Notes: generated by a model from the sequence alone, not told the origin. Positions 43,834 to 55,094 are shown, counted from the stretch's first letter. The stretch: 64,000 bases of DNA from Nocardiopsis alba DSM 43377 (GCF_000341225.1 NZ_ANAC01000017.1:124001-188000); one strand, 5' to 3'. Program-made: numbers and translations.

Positions 43834-44691
43834 ATGCGGGAGAGAACACTGCGCGGGATCGGATCGGCGACGACGAGACTCTTCCTGCTGTACATGGTCG
43901 TGCTGCTGGCGCTGATCGTCGCCTGGCTCACCGATGTCCCGGTTCCCGATCACTCGCCCCTCCTCCTGGCCCTGATCGGCTTCGTGATCTGGGGGACGTC
44001 GGTACTGTGCACCTGGAGCGCCGACCGGATGGCCGTGCGTCGTGAGCCCTCCGCCCCCGTGGAGGTGGGCCCTCCGGTCCGAGGGGCCTGGCAGGCGTTG
44101 AACGGTCCGGCCGACAAGGTGCCCAGCCACGGGGTCCGCTGGCTCGGACAGGCCTACGCGATCGATGTCCTCGTGGTCGAGGGGCGTGAGGACGCCTCCC
44201 CTTGGAGCCCGATCGGACGCCCCGCGACCGCCTATCCGTCCTTCGGTGAGCCGCTGCTCGCCGTCGCCGACGCCACGGTCGTCCACGTCGACGACGGACA
44301 ACGCGACCACCGAGGCCGCGACACCTATCCCGGTCTGGCCTACCTGATGCTGGAGGGGCTCGCCCGTTCCCTGGGAGGCCCGCGCCGCGTCCTCGGCAAC
44401 CACGTGATCCTCGATCTGGGGGACGGCGTCCACGCTCTGTACGCCCACCTGCGTCGGGGCTCCGCGAGCGTGCGGGTCGGAGACCGGGTCGAGAAGGGCA
44501 CGCCGATCGGCCTGTGCGGGAACTCCGGCAACTCCAGCGAGCCCCACCTGCACTTCCAACTCATGGACGACGCGAACCCGAAGTGGGCCGCCGGGCTCCC
44601 CTTCACCTGGACCGGGGTGGGTCTCCCCCCGAACGGCGAGGTCTTCACCGTCCCGGCCACCGGCAACGGGGCCGACGCGACGGGCTCCTGA
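43834..44691 (+). CDS. M23-family (LytM-fold) membrane protein, probably non-catalytic
   Basis: The 285 residues have two N-terminal helices (LFLLYMVVLLALIVAWL, LLLALIGFVIWGTSVL) and a LytM-type domain with GNHVILDLGDGVHALYAHLRRGS and H238-L-H240 in EPHLHFQ. The first zinc ligand of the H-x-x-x-D motif is absent: the sequence reads GQAYAID, so Ala107 stands where His is expected before D111. It may be a divergent peptidase or a peptidoglycan-binding regulator. ATG 43834 has GGGGAG six bases upstream; GTG 43804 is an alternative. Confidence 0.8.
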   Translation: MRERTLRGIGSATTRLFLLYMVVLLALIVAWLTDVPVPDHSPLLLALIGFVIWGTSVLCTWSADRMAVRREPSAPVEVGPPVRGAWQALNGPADKVPSHGVRWLGQAYAIDVLVVEGREDASPWSPIGRPATAYPSFGEPLLAVADATVVHVDDGQRDHRGRDTYPGLAYLMLEGLARSLGGPRRVLGNHVILDLGDGVHALYAHLRRGSASVRVGDRVEKGTPIGLCGNSGNSSEPHLHFQLMDDANPKWAAGLPFTWTGVGLPPNGEVFTVPATGNGADATGS

Positions 44692-44761
44692 CGGCGGGGC
44701 GTCTCGCGAAAACCTAGACTGCGCCTGGACGCACGAAGGAAGACGACGGGGGACCGAGGAC

Positions 44762-45532
44762 ATGACGGAGATCGCCGAACGGGCGGCCGCTGCGCTGGAC
44801 GACCCGGAGAACTGGCCGGAGGACCCCAAGGAGGCGGTGGTCCGGCAACGTCTGCTCGCCGACCGGGTGCGTACCGAACCCCTCGACGCCGAAGGGGTCG
44901 AACTCGTCTGCGGACTGGACGTCAGCTACGGAGTGGGCGACACCGAACTCGCCGCGGCCGCCGTCGTCCTCGACGCCCGCACGCTGGAGGTGGTCGAGAC
45001 CTCCCTGGTGGCCGACACACCCTCCTTCCCCTACGTCTCGGGTCTCTTCGCCTTCCGTGAGCTGCCGCCGGTCCTGAAGGCGATCGAGGGACTGTCACTG
45101 ACCCCCGACGTGTTCGTCAGCGACGGTTTCGGCCTGGCGCACCCCCGCCGGTTCGGGGTCGCCAGCCACTTGGGCGTGCTGATCGACGCGCGGGTGGTCG
45201 GCTCCGCCAAGTCCGTGCTGTACGGCCGCAACACCCCGCCCGGCGAGGAGCGCGGTTCCTGGACCCCGATGGTCGCCGGGCGCTCCGAGATCGTGGACGA
45301 CACCTTCGCCCTCGCGGAGGAGGGGGCCGAGGTGATCGGCCGCACTCTGCGCACCCGTTCCCGGACCCGCCCGGTCTACGTCTCCGTGGGCCACCGGGTC
45401 GACCTGGAGGGGGCCGCCGACCTCATCATGCGGGTCTCCCCCAAGTACCGGATCCCCGAGCCCATCAGGCACGCCGACCGTCTGTGCGGTCTGTACCGCA
45501 AGGAGCACGAGGCCGGTGGGGCGGCGAAGTAG
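44762..45532 (+). CDS. nfi: Endonuclease V (deoxyinosine 3' endonuclease)
   Basis: Nicks DNA near deoxyinosine in repair of deaminated adenine. The 256 residues contain family blocks GLDVSYG (metal-binding Asp), FPYVSGLFAFRELP, VSDGFGLAHPRRFGVASHLGV, VYVSVGHRVDLEGA and YRIPEPIRHAD. The third block has Phe in place of the usual His of DGHG, but the acidic residues are kept, so activity is likely. A bidirectional terminator follows. Confidence 0.93.
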   Translation: MTEIAERAAAALDDPENWPEDPKEAVVRQRLLADRVRTEPLDAEGVELVCGLDVSYGVGDTELAAAAVVLDARTLEVVETSLVADTPSFPYVSGLFAFRELPPVLKAIEGLSLTPDVFVSDGFGLAHPRRFGVASHLGVLIDARVVGSAKSVLYGRNTPPGEERGSWTPMVAGRSEIVDDTFALAEEGAEVIGRTLRTRSRTRPVYVSVGHRVDLEGAADLIMRVSPKYRIPEPIRHADRLCGLYRKEHEAGGAAK

Positions 45533-45550
45533 GAAGAGGCGGGAAACGGA

Positions 45551-45579
45551 GAGGGGAGGGGGCCGGGCCCCCTCCCCTC
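45551..45579. terminator. Bidirectional hairpin terminator
   Basis: A perfect 12-bp stem, GAGGGGAGGGGG (45551-45562) with CCCCCTCCCCTC (45568-45579), has a CCGGG loop and lies between the convergent nfi and guaB1 genes. Confidence 0.85.
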
Positions 45580-45603
45580 ACTCGATCGTGGCGCGATCCT
45601 CGG

Positions 45604-47133
<1,530 letters not shown>

Positions 47134-47287
47134 TTATGCCGTGGCCGATTACCGTGGAGGTACCCCGGTCTGGCATGATGACCCGATTCCCGCCTCTACC
47201 CGGCCCTGACCCATGCCCTTCTCCGGCGCTCGAACGCCGTGCGCCGTGGGCATGCGAGGTCGTGGGCCGCCCCAGGAGAACTCCGCA

Positions 47288-48220
47288 ATGTCGCGTTTCA
47301 CGCTCGCGCAAGTCAAGGAAGAGACCTACAAGGCCAAGGACGCCTGGTGGACGGTCTTCCTGGTCGACCCGTTGGCCGGCCGGCTGGTGGTGTGGACGGC
47401 CAACCGCACCGGTATCACCCCCAATCAGCTCACGCTGGGGGCCGGAGTCCTGGGTCTGCTCTCGGCGCTGTGCTTCATCGCCCCGGTGTGGGCCGGCGAC
47501 CTGGGGTGGGCGTGGCTGGTGGCCGGAGCGCTGCTGTTCCACCTGAGCTTCGTGCTCGACTGTATGGACGGCAAGATCGCCCGTCTGAAGGGCAACGGCT
47601 CGATCTTCGGGGCCTGGGTCGACTTCGTCTTCGACCGGATCCGGTTCTTCGGCTGTGTGATGGCGTTGTTGATCGGTCAGTGGCTGATCACCGGTAACGC
47701 CGCCTACCTGATCGTCGCGCCGGTGGTGGTCTTCTTCGACCTGCTGCGCTACCTCAACGGCGCCCAGGTCGCCAAGACCCGCAAGTCGATGAGGCAGGCC
47801 CTGGCCCTGGCCAGCGGCGACACCGAACGCCTGCGCGAGGAGGCGGTCGGCGGCGCCGTCGATCCCGAGGACGAGGAGGGCCCCGACGCCCCGTCGGCCC
47901 CGGCCGCGGGCTCCCCGGCCCCCAAGGGGTTCTACCCCCGGGTCCGGGACGCCCTGCTGCGTCATCGGGTGCGTCCGCACCTGTTCAGCGGGATCGAGTT
48001 CGAGATGTTCCTGTGCGTGGTGGCGCCGCTGACCGTGCTGATCGCCTTCGTCTCACCGCTCGACAGCCTGATCATCCCGGTGGCGGTCTTCTCCGTACTG
48101 GCGTTGGCCTTCTTCGAGATGGTGCTGGTCCTGCGCCTGTGGAAGGAGACCCGCCGCTTCGAGACGCGTCGCCGTGAAGCGGCCGCCGTCCCGCCGGCGG
48201 GGTCCGCCGACGGGAGCTGA
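47288..48220 (+). CDS. CDP-alcohol phosphatidyltransferase family membrane protein
   Basis: Transfers a phosphoalcohol from a CDP-linked donor, as in phospholipid or inositol-phosphate lipid synthesis. The 310 residues show the full signature D-G-x2-A-R-x8-G-x3-D-x3-D in DGKIARLKGNGSIFGAWVDF...DR, with several helices and an Ala/Pro-rich loop around residue 200. The alcohol acceptor is not readable. ATG 47288 with AGGAG upstream is chosen over an earlier in-frame ATG. TTGATC/TATGCC at 47111-47140 (18-bp spacer) may be its promoter. Confidence 0.87.
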   Translation: MSRFTLAQVKEETYKAKDAWWTVFLVDPLAGRLVVWTANRTGITPNQLTLGAGVLGLLSALCFIAPVWAGDLGWAWLVAGALLFHLSFVLDCMDGKIARLKGNGSIFGAWVDFVFDRIRFFGCVMALLIGQWLITGNAAYLIVAPVVVFFDLLRYLNGAQVAKTRKSMRQALALASGDTERLREEAVGGAVDPEDEEGPDAPSAPAAGSPAPKGFYPRVRDALLRHRVRPHLFSGIEFEMFLCVVAPLTVLIAFVSPLDSLIIPVAVFSVLALAFFEMVLVLRLWKETRRFETRRREAAAVPPAGSADGS

Positions 48221-48256
48221 CGACCTCGGTTCCGGCCTCGGGGCCGGGCCCGGCGT

Positions 48257-49414
48257 TCACCCCTGAGAGGGGGTCTTCGCCGGGTCCGGCCCCTTCTCGC
48301 GTTCGGGGGTCCTCTTGCCCTGGACCTCGCGGTCCTCCCTGCGGAGGAACCAGGTCGGCTGGGGCTCCACGGCCCACTTCATGCACGCGCGTACCCAGGG
48401 GGCGCACAGCAGGAAGGTGAGTCCCACGCCCAAGGCGATGGTGGCGGCCAAGGCCACCGGTCCGGTGAGCACGTCGTACCAGGGGGAGGCCTTGAAGACG
48501 ATCAGGACCACCGAGTGCCCCAGGTAGATGAACAGGGTGTAGGCGCCGAGCGACGTGAACCAGGTACGTCGCTTGGGGGTGAGCGCGAGCACGGCGACGG
48601 TCATGGCCAGGGCGAGGCCCATGAAGGCCAACCGGATGCCGATGCTGGGCAGGAGGGGGTCGATGTCCCGGTCGGTGAGGCTGTCCCGCCAGAACAGCCA
48701 GTCCCGGCTGAGGTGCTCGGAGATCGGCACGGCGAGAACCGCGGTGGCCACCATGACGACGACGGAGGCGATCCGCACCCAGAGTCGGTCCAGGTGGGCG
48801 AAGTGCTCACGGCGCAGGCTCAGGCCCAGCACGAAGAAGGGCAGGAAGCTGAGCACGCGCCCCATCGACAGGGTGGAGCCGAGGTCGGCGGTGGCCGCGA
48901 ACAACGAGATGACGATCGCGATCGCCACGGGCCAGCGCAGACGGTTCCACACGGGCACGCTCAGACGCCACAGGAACAGGGCGACCAGGAACCAGAGCGT
49001 CCAGGTCGGCTTGAGGACCGACAGGGAGTCGGGGAGTCCGCCGCGATCGACGGTGTAGATGGCCTGGTGGATCGTCCAGAAGATCAGGTAGGGGACCGCC
49101 AGCGACAGGACCAGCTTCTCCACCCGGTTCGACGAGGCGTCGAAGGAGCGTGACAGGTACCCGCTGATCATGATGAACGCGGGCATGTGGAAGAAGTAGA
49201 TCCAGTAGTAGAGGGCGCCGGCGGGCCCGTAGTCGGTGAGGGGTTCGATCGCGTGGCCGACGACGACCAGGGCGATCAGGATGAACTTGGCGTTGTCCAG
49301 GCGGGCGTCACGACCCGGTGCGTCTCCCGAGGGGGCTTTCGCTTCGGGACGGACGGTCTTCTCGGGTCCATCCGTCGCGGATCGGGCGGTCGTACTGGTC
49401 AAGGATGAGGCCAC
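48257..49414 (-). CDS. Membrane acyltransferase (acyltransferase 3 family), second copy
   Basis: The 385 residues have about ten helices and open with RDARLDNAKFILIALVVVGHAIEPL, with the conserved His in VVVGH, then FFHMPAFIMISGYLSR. It resembles fucose-4-O-acetylase-type acyltransferases and is only distantly similar to the acyltransferase encoded at 24323-25696. GTG 49414 has GGAG six bases upstream; in-frame starts at 49432 or 49534 would extend an apparently disordered N-terminus. It converges with the CDP-alcohol phosphotransferase gene; its acceptor is unknown. Confidence 0.88.
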   Translation of the reverse strand: MASSLTSTTARSATDGPEKTVRPEAKAPSGDAPGRDARLDNAKFILIALVVVGHAIEPLTDYGPAGALYYWIYFFHMPAFIMISGYLSRSFDASSNRVEKLVLSLAVPYLIFWTIHQAIYTVDRGGLPDSLSVLKPTWTLWFLVALFLWRLSVPVWNRLRWPVAIAIVISLFAATADLGSTLSMGRVLSFLPFFVLGLSLRREHFAHLDRLWVRIASVVVMVATAVLAVPISEHLSRDWLFWRDSLTDRDIDPLLPSIGIRLAFMGLALAMTVAVLALTPKRRTWFTSLGAYTLFIYLGHSVVLIVFKASPWYDVLTGPVALAATIALGVGLTFLLCAPWVRACMKWAVEPQPTWFLRREDREVQGKRTPEREKGPDPAKTPSQG

Positions 49415-49883
49415 TAGGGACTCCGAGGTCACGGGTTGCGGGGTGTGGGCGGTGTTCCCGAACGTCGTCCGAGGGAACGTGGTCGGGTCGCCGGGCGATA
49501 CCGGAGGACCGACCGATCCGGCGCCGCGTGGCACGCGAGGGGGGATACCGGAGAGGTGATGGCGGCGAACATGGTCCGTTACCTTACTGAGACATGTTGG
49601 AATGTGCCAGTGGTTCGCGCAAATCAGGCAAAAGTTCGCGGAGTCGATCTCCTCGCCCGAAACAGGGCGTGAGAAGGCCCCTGTGGGCTCACACGAAGGA
49701 GAGCGAAGGTCGCCTATCGTGTGCAGACCCTAACCCATAGCTCACAGCGAGACGCCCATGGGCCACATCATCCGACGTGTCGAACCGAACGCGTCGGTGT
49801 GAACCGGCGAGGCCCGCGAAGATAGTCTGACCGAGGCGGCTGTTCCCCTTGCAGCGTCTGCCAGGACGAGAACGAAGAAGGCG
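49415..49883. other. Divergent intergenic region, promoter-like only
   Basis: This 469-bp gap lies between the acyltransferase and M20 hydrolase genes. GTGAAC near 49799 and TAGTCT near 49826 (18-bp spacer) form a plausible promoter for the hydrolase. I find no RNA gene, and open frames here lack codon bias. Confidence 0.45.
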
Positions 49884-51929
49884 GTGGAAACCGTGCCGCA
49901 CGCGGTGGACCCGAACCGTGCCGCTCAGCACGGAAGCGTGGTCATGCGACTCCTCGACGAGATCTTCCCGCTCGTGGAGGGTGTCTACGTCGACCTGCAC
50001 AAGAACCCGGAGCTCTCCCACGCCGAACAACGGACCGCCAGCGTCGTCGCGGAATGGCTGAACCGGACCGGCTACGAGGTCCACAAGGGCATCGGTGGTA
50101 CCGGCGTGGTCGGCATCCTCCGTAACGGCCCCGGTCCCACGGTGATGTTGCGCGCCGACATGGACGCGCTTCCCCTGGAGGAGAAGACCGGGCTCCCCTA
50201 CGCCAGTACCGCGAAGGCGGTGGACGGCGAGGGCGTCGAGGTGCCCGTCATGCACGCATGCGGCCACGACGCGCACACCGCGTGCCTGGTCGGCGTCGCG
50301 GACCTGCTCTCGGAGACCCGCGAGGAATGGGCCGGGACCGTCATGATCGTGGCCCAGCCCGGCGAGGAGACCCTCGACGGCGCCCAAGGGATGATCGACG
50401 ACGGTCTGTTCGACCGCTTCGGCCGGCCCGACGTCATCCTCGGGCAGCACCTGGGACCGCAGCCCGCCGGTCTCATCTCCCACCGCGCCGGGATCATCCT
50501 CGGCGCCGCCAACGCCTACCGGGTGCGCATCCACGGTGAGGGCGGACACGCCTCCCAGCCCCACACCACCGTCGACCCGGTGCTCATCGCCGCCAACATC
50601 GTCAGCCGACTCCAGGGCGTGGTCTCCCGTGAGATCAGCCCCAGCGAGATGGCGGTGCTCACGGTCGGCCGGATCCAGGCGGGCACCAAGGCCAACATCA
50701 TCCCGGACGAGGCCTACCTGGAGATCAGCACCCGGGCGCTCAACGAGAACGTCGCGGACCAGCTGGAGAAGGCCATCGAGCGCGTCGTGCGCGCCGAGGC
50801 GGCCGCCTCGGGCGCCGGGCGCGAACCCGAGGTCGAGCGTTTCCAGGGCAGCGGGGTCACCCACAACGACCCGACCGCCACCGCCGACGTCGCCGGCGCG
50901 CACCTCGCCTACTTCGGCGAGGAGTACGTCATCCACCTGCCGGACCCCTCCCCGTCCACCGAGGACTTCTGCCGCTTCGGTCTGCCCGACGACCCGCAGC
51001 CGATCCCCTACGTCTTCTGGTTCGTGGGCGCCACCCCCCACGACGTGTGGGAGTCCGCACCCGGCGACACGCCCTACGAGAAGATGGGCAACGTCCCGAG
51101 CAACCACTCCCCGTTCTTCTCGCCCGCCCGCGAGCCCACCCTGCGGGCCGGACTCGCCGCCCTGACGGTGGCCGCCCTGTCCTACCTGGGCAGCGACAAC
51201 AAGAACCCGTCCAGGCCGAACGTGGCCCCGGTCGGACCGGCCTTCGTGGGGCCGGACCCCACGGGGGTCGCCGACCCGCGCGCCACCACGGGCGAGGGCG
51301 AGCAGTACACCTCCGTCCCCGAGGGGACGCCGGGCGTTCCCGAACCCGTGGAGACGCCCTCGTTCTCCCAGGAGGACCCCGGTCCGGTGGAGAACCACGC
51401 CGAACCGCCGTCGTCGGCGCCCGTCGGGCCGCCGGTCGTCGCGGGATCCATGGAGGTCCCCTCCTACGAGGACCCGCTCTCGGGGCCCCAGGAAACGCCC
51501 TTCCCGCCGGAGGAGCCTCCCTCGGCCCCGCAGGTCGGCTCCGCTCCGGCGGCCCCGACCGCGGACCCGGAGCCCTACACGGCCGACAACGACGCCTACG
51601 ACAGCGCCTACCTCGCCTCCTCCTGGCCCGCGCCCGACGAGCCCTTCGGCGAGTCCACCCGGGAGTCCGACATCCGCTCGGTCATGGGGGAGCAGGACCA
51701 GGAGATCCAGGACGAGTGGCTCGACGACAAGATCGACGAGTCGACCCTGTCCGCCGACATGGCCGCGATCATGGACGAGGTCGGCGCGCCCCCGGCTCCC
51801 CCCGGGCCTCCGGCGACCCCGCCCGCGGGCCCCGCCTACGGAGGGCCGCCGCCGGCCGGCAGCGCGCACGACGCGCCTCCGCCCCCCGGGCCGGAGGACG
51901 ACCGGCCCGACGCCCGCTACCGGTACTGA
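49884..51929 (+). CDS. M20D amidohydrolase with long disordered C-terminal extension
   Basis: The first 430 residues are a complete M20D amidohydrolase (hippurate/indole-acetyl-amino-acid hydrolase type): VDLHKNPELSHAE, LRADMDALPLEE, the metal site HACGHDAHTA, QPGEE with the catalytic Glu, and HGEGGHASQPH of the dimerisation domain. The last 240 residues are Pro/Glu/Asp-rich with almost no predicted structure, apart from a short acidic helical motif (EQDQEIQDEWLDDKIDE), an addition not usual in this family. There is no signal peptide. GTG 49884 is used; GTG 49893 is an alternative. Confidence 0.87.
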   Translation: METVPHAVDPNRAAQHGSVVMRLLDEIFPLVEGVYVDLHKNPELSHAEQRTASVVAEWLNRTGYEVHKGIGGTGVVGILRNGPGPTVMLRADMDALPLEEKTGLPYASTAKAVDGEGVEVPVMHACGHDAHTACLVGVADLLSETREEWAGTVMIVAQPGEETLDGAQGMIDDGLFDRFGRPDVILGQHLGPQPAGLISHRAGIILGAANAYRVRIHGEGGHASQPHTTVDPVLIAANIVSRLQGVVSREISPSEMAVLTVGRIQAGTKANIIPDEAYLEISTRALNENVADQLEKAIERVVRAEAAASGAGREPEVERFQGSGVTHNDPTATADVAGAHLAYFGEEYVIHLPDPSPSTEDFCRFGLPDDPQPIPYVFWFVGATPHDVWESAPGDTPYEKMGNVPSNHSPFFSPAREPTLRAGLAALTVAALSYLGSDNKNPSRPNVAPVGPAFVGPDPTGVADPRATTGEGEQYTSVPEGTPGVPEPVETPSFSQEDPGPVENHAEPPSSAPVGPPVVAGSMEVPSYEDPLSGPQETPFPPEEPPSAPQVGSAPAAPTADPEPYTADNDAYDSAYLASSWPAPDEPFGESTRESDIRSVMGEQDQEIQDEWLDDKIDESTLSADMAAIMDEVGAPPAPPGPPATPPAGPAYGGPPPAGSAHDAPPPPGPEDDRPDARYRY

Positions 51930-51935
51930 GGGTCC

Positions 51936-52739
51936 ATGGGGGTCGTCTCATGGCGATGGGGCGACCCCCATGTGCGTCGCTCTCTGCGACACCCGAGGGA
52001 GACGCCCATCCTCATCGGGTGTGTCCTGGTCACCCTGTTCACCGTCGCGGGGGCGGTCAGTCGTGCCCTATCGGGAGACCCGAACGAACCCCTGCTGCTG
52101 CTGAGCCTGCCCGCGCTCGTGTACTTCGTGCGCGGGCAGCTCTACGCCCGACAACGCGTCAACGGCGTGCGTATCACCGAGCACCAGTTCCCCGAGGCGT
52201 ACCGGATGGTGGTCGAGGCCTCGGAACGCCTCGGGATGCGTCAGGTTCCCGACGCCTACGTGGTGCTCGGCAACGGTGTGCTCAACGCGTTCGCCTCCGG
52301 ACACGGGTTCCGTCGCTACGTGGCGATCAACAGCGACCTGTTCGAGGTGGGCGGTCGGCTCTCCGACCCCGACGCCCTGCGTTTCGTGATCGGCCACGAG
52401 GTGGGGCACATCGCCGCCGGGCACACCTCCTTCTGGCGTCAGTTCGCCGTGTCCGTGGCCAACGTGATCCCCGGGGTGGGCAGCACTCTGGGGCGGGCCC
52501 AGGAGTACACCGCCGACAACCACGCCTACGAGTACTGCCCCGAAGGGGTCCAAGGGATGCGGATCCTCGCCGCCGGCAAGTACCTCTACCGGGACGTGGA
52601 CTTCGACGACATCGCCGACCGGGCACGGACCGACACCGGGTTCTTCGTGACCCTGGTCAACCTGCTCTCCAGCCACCCGATCAACACGTTCCGCTTCGCC
52701 GCCCTGGCCGACCGCACCAGACCCGGAAGGGTGCTGTGA
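51936..52739 (+). CDS. M48-family membrane metalloprotease
   Basis: The 267 residues have one or two N-terminal helices (PILIGCVLVTLFTVAGAV, LLLLSLPALVYFV) and a zinc protease domain with HEVGH at 154-158 and the third ligand E190 in AQEYTADNHA. Catalytic residues are intact. It resembles HtpX-type quality-control proteases but has fewer helices. ATG 51936 follows GAGGG, six bases after the stop of the M20 hydrolase, so the two may be co-expressed. Confidence 0.88.
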   Translation: MGVVSWRWGDPHVRRSLRHPRETPILIGCVLVTLFTVAGAVSRALSGDPNEPLLLLSLPALVYFVRGQLYARQRVNGVRITEHQFPEAYRMVVEASERLGMRQVPDAYVVLGNGVLNAFASGHGFRRYVAINSDLFEVGGRLSDPDALRFVIGHEVGHIAAGHTSFWRQFAVSVANVIPGVGSTLGRAQEYTADNHAYEYCPEGVQGMRILAAGKYLYRDVDFDDIADRARTDTGFFVTLVNLLSSHPINTFRFAALADRTRPGRVL

Positions 52740-52757
52740 GGCGGGAGGGGCCGGAGA

Positions 52758-54902
52758 TCAGGTGTCCCGGTCGCCGGAACGGGGTCGGGCCACCCGGTGC
52801 TCCAGGTGTCCGGGAAGACGCTCGTGCCGCAGGTAGGAACGGGTGAACGTCCCCGTTCCGTGGGACAGGGCCCGCAACTCGACGGCGTAACGCACGATCT
52901 CCAGTTCCGGTACCTCGGCCCTGACCACCACACGGCCGTCGTCCACGGTCTCCGTACCGACCACGCGACCGCGGCGCGCCGAGAGATCGTTGAGGACGGC
53001 GCCCAGATCGGACCCCTCCACCTCGACGGTCACGGTGTCCAGAGGCTCCAACAGCGCCGGTTCGCAGGTGGTGGCGGCGTCCCGGATCGCCAGCCTCCCG
53101 GCCTTCTGGAAGGCCATGTCGGAGGAGTCCACCGCGTGCGCCTTGCCGTCGTACAGCGTCACGCGCAGGTCGACCAACGGGAACCCGTCGCCGATCCCGT
53201 CGGCCATCTGGGCGCGGATCCCCTTCTCCACCGCGGGGACGTACCGACGCGGAACGACACCACCGACGATCCGGTCGACGAACTCCAGCCCGGCACCCGA
53301 CTCCAACGGCTCCACCCGGATCCGGCACACCCCGTACTCTCCGTGGCCGCCACTCTGCTTGACGTTGCGACCGACCCCTTGCCCGGGCACGGTGAAGGTC
53401 TCCCGGAGCGGTACCCGAGGCTCCTCGGTGTCCACCCGGACACCGTGGTGGCTCTCCAACCGGTCCAGGGCCGCCTCCAAGTGGGCCTCGCCCAGGCTCC
53501 ACAGGACCATCTGGCGGGTCTCGGAATCGACCTCCACCCGGAGGGAGGGGTCCTCGGAGACCAGACGGGCCACCGCTCGGGAGAGCCGATCCTCGTCGGC
53601 GGAGGACGCGGCGGCGATCGCCACCGGCATCATCGGGTCGGGGAAGGCCCAGGGACGGACGCGCAGGGGCCTCTCGGTGGAGGAGAGGGTGTCCCCGGTA
53701 CGGGCCGACATCAGCTTGGACACCAGGCACAGGTCGCCGGCGAACACCTCTCCCACCGGGAGGGCCCGCGGGCCCGCGGGGACGAACGGCGAACCCGAGT
53801 GCTCTCGTTCGCCCGCCCGCTCCTCCTCGTCGGAGACGGCTCCGGACAAGTGGACGTCGACCTCGGGCGCCAGGGTCCCGGAGAAGACCCGGACCAGGCT
53901 CATCCGCCCCACGTACGGGTCGTTCTCCGTACTCAGCACCTCCGCGACCAGCGGCCCCTCCGGGTCGCAGGACATCCCCTCGACCTCCCTCCCATCGGGC
54001 CTCTCGACGTGGGGGAGCGGCCGCCGGGTCGGGTCGGGGCAGGACAGCGGCAGCTCGCGGAGCAGCTCGCGCACCCCCACGCCCCGGATCGTGTCGAGGG
54101 CCAGCACGGGGTGGAACCCGCCGGCGGCCACCGCCCTCTGCACGTCGGCGATCAGAAGGTCCGGGTCGAGTTCTCCGCCCTCCATGTAGCGCTCCATGAG
54201 CGTCTCGTCCCCGCTCTCGGTGATCACCTCCTCGACGAGGATCTCCCGGAGCGGCCCGGAGGCCTCGCGCAGCCGGGCGGGGACGGGGCGGGGCACGGCC
54301 TCCCCACCGGAGTAGTCGTAGTAGCGCTCGGAGATCAGTCCCCACAGCCCCACCAGGGAGCGTCGATCCCCGCTCCCCTCGAAAGCGGGTACGTAGGCGG
54401 CGTGCACCCCCGGCCCGAAGGCCTCCCGGCAGCGGGCCACCACGGCGTCGAAGTCGGCGCGCGGGTGGTCGATCCCGGTGACCGCGACCGCCCTGGGCAT
54501 GCCCAGGGCGGCGCACTCCCTCCACAGGCTCCGGGTCCGCCCGTCCACCCCGTCCATGGCGGAGATCACGAACAGAGCGGCGTCGGCTCCGCGCAGCCCG
54601 GCGCGGGCGGCCCCGAGGAAGTCGGGGTGGCCCGGGGTGTCCAGCAGGTTCACCTTGACCCCGTCCACCATCACCGGGGCGAGGGTCAGGCGCGCCGAGC
54701 GGTGCCGTCGGATCTCGATCCCGTCGTGGTCGCTGACGGTGGTGCCCTCTTCGACGTTGCCGGGGCGCCTGATCTCCCCGCTCTCGGCCAGCAACGCCTC
54801 GACCAGGCTCGTCTTGCCGGAACCGGACGGTCCGACCAGGGCGACGTTGCGGATGTCACGGGGCTCTTCGGCCCTCGGCGCGGCTACGGTCCGATCGACC
54901 AT
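52758..54902 (-). CDS. Elongation factor G-like GTPase (EF-G2 type)
   Basis: The 714 residues from ATG 54902 equal the length of mycobacterial FusA2. The G domain has P-loop GPSGSGKT (24-31) and G3 DTPGHPDF. G4 reads TGID instead of NKxD, which may weaken guanine specificity. Domains II-V follow, with the EF-G loop QSGGHGEYGVCRIRVEP. It is probably not the main translocase, which normally has a canonical G4 and sits in the rpsL-rpsG operon; a stress or ribosome-recycling role is inferred. Residues encoded upstream of 54902 are not counted as coding. Confidence 0.87.
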   Translation of the reverse strand: MVDRTVAAPRAEEPRDIRNVALVGPSGSGKTSLVEALLAESGEIRRPGNVEEGTTVSDHDGIEIRRHRSARLTLAPVMVDGVKVNLLDTPGHPDFLGAARAGLRGADAALFVISAMDGVDGRTRSLWRECAALGMPRAVAVTGIDHPRADFDAVVARCREAFGPGVHAAYVPAFEGSGDRRSLVGLWGLISERYYDYSGGEAVPRPVPARLREASGPLREILVEEVITESGDETLMERYMEGGELDPDLLIADVQRAVAAGGFHPVLALDTIRGVGVRELLRELPLSCPDPTRRPLPHVERPDGREVEGMSCDPEGPLVAEVLSTENDPYVGRMSLVRVFSGTLAPEVDVHLSGAVSDEEERAGEREHSGSPFVPAGPRALPVGEVFAGDLCLVSKLMSARTGDTLSSTERPLRVRPWAFPDPMMPVAIAAASSADEDRLSRAVARLVSEDPSLRVEVDSETRQMVLWSLGEAHLEAALDRLESHHGVRVDTEEPRVPLRETFTVPGQGVGRNVKQSGGHGEYGVCRIRVEPLESGAGLEFVDRIVGGVVPRRYVPAVEKGIRAQMADGIGDGFPLVDLRVTLYDGKAHAVDSSDMAFQKAGRLAIRDAATTCEPALLEPLDTVTVEVEGSDLGAVLNDLSARRGRVVGTETVDDGRVVVRAEVPELEIVRYAVELRALSHGTGTFTRSYLRHERLPGHLEHRVARPRSGDRDT

Positions 54903-55094
54903 CCCTGCTGCCCAGCCCTTCGGGATCCGGTGGTGATCCCAGAGCCACCACCGTGAGTGTGGCCTACGACACTTCCCACCGTCGCTGTTCGAAGCGCTGT
55001 TCACAAGGGGCGAGAAGGTCGATATCAGGGCAAGAGGGTTTCAGGGGATCATGACGTGTCCTATCGACCCGAGTTGTTCTTCTAGGCTGTCCCC

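Noticed and set aside
52797-54956. 719-residue plus-strand frame opposite the EF-G-like gene
   Set aside because: No recognisable domain; antisense shadow of the P-loop GTPase gene.
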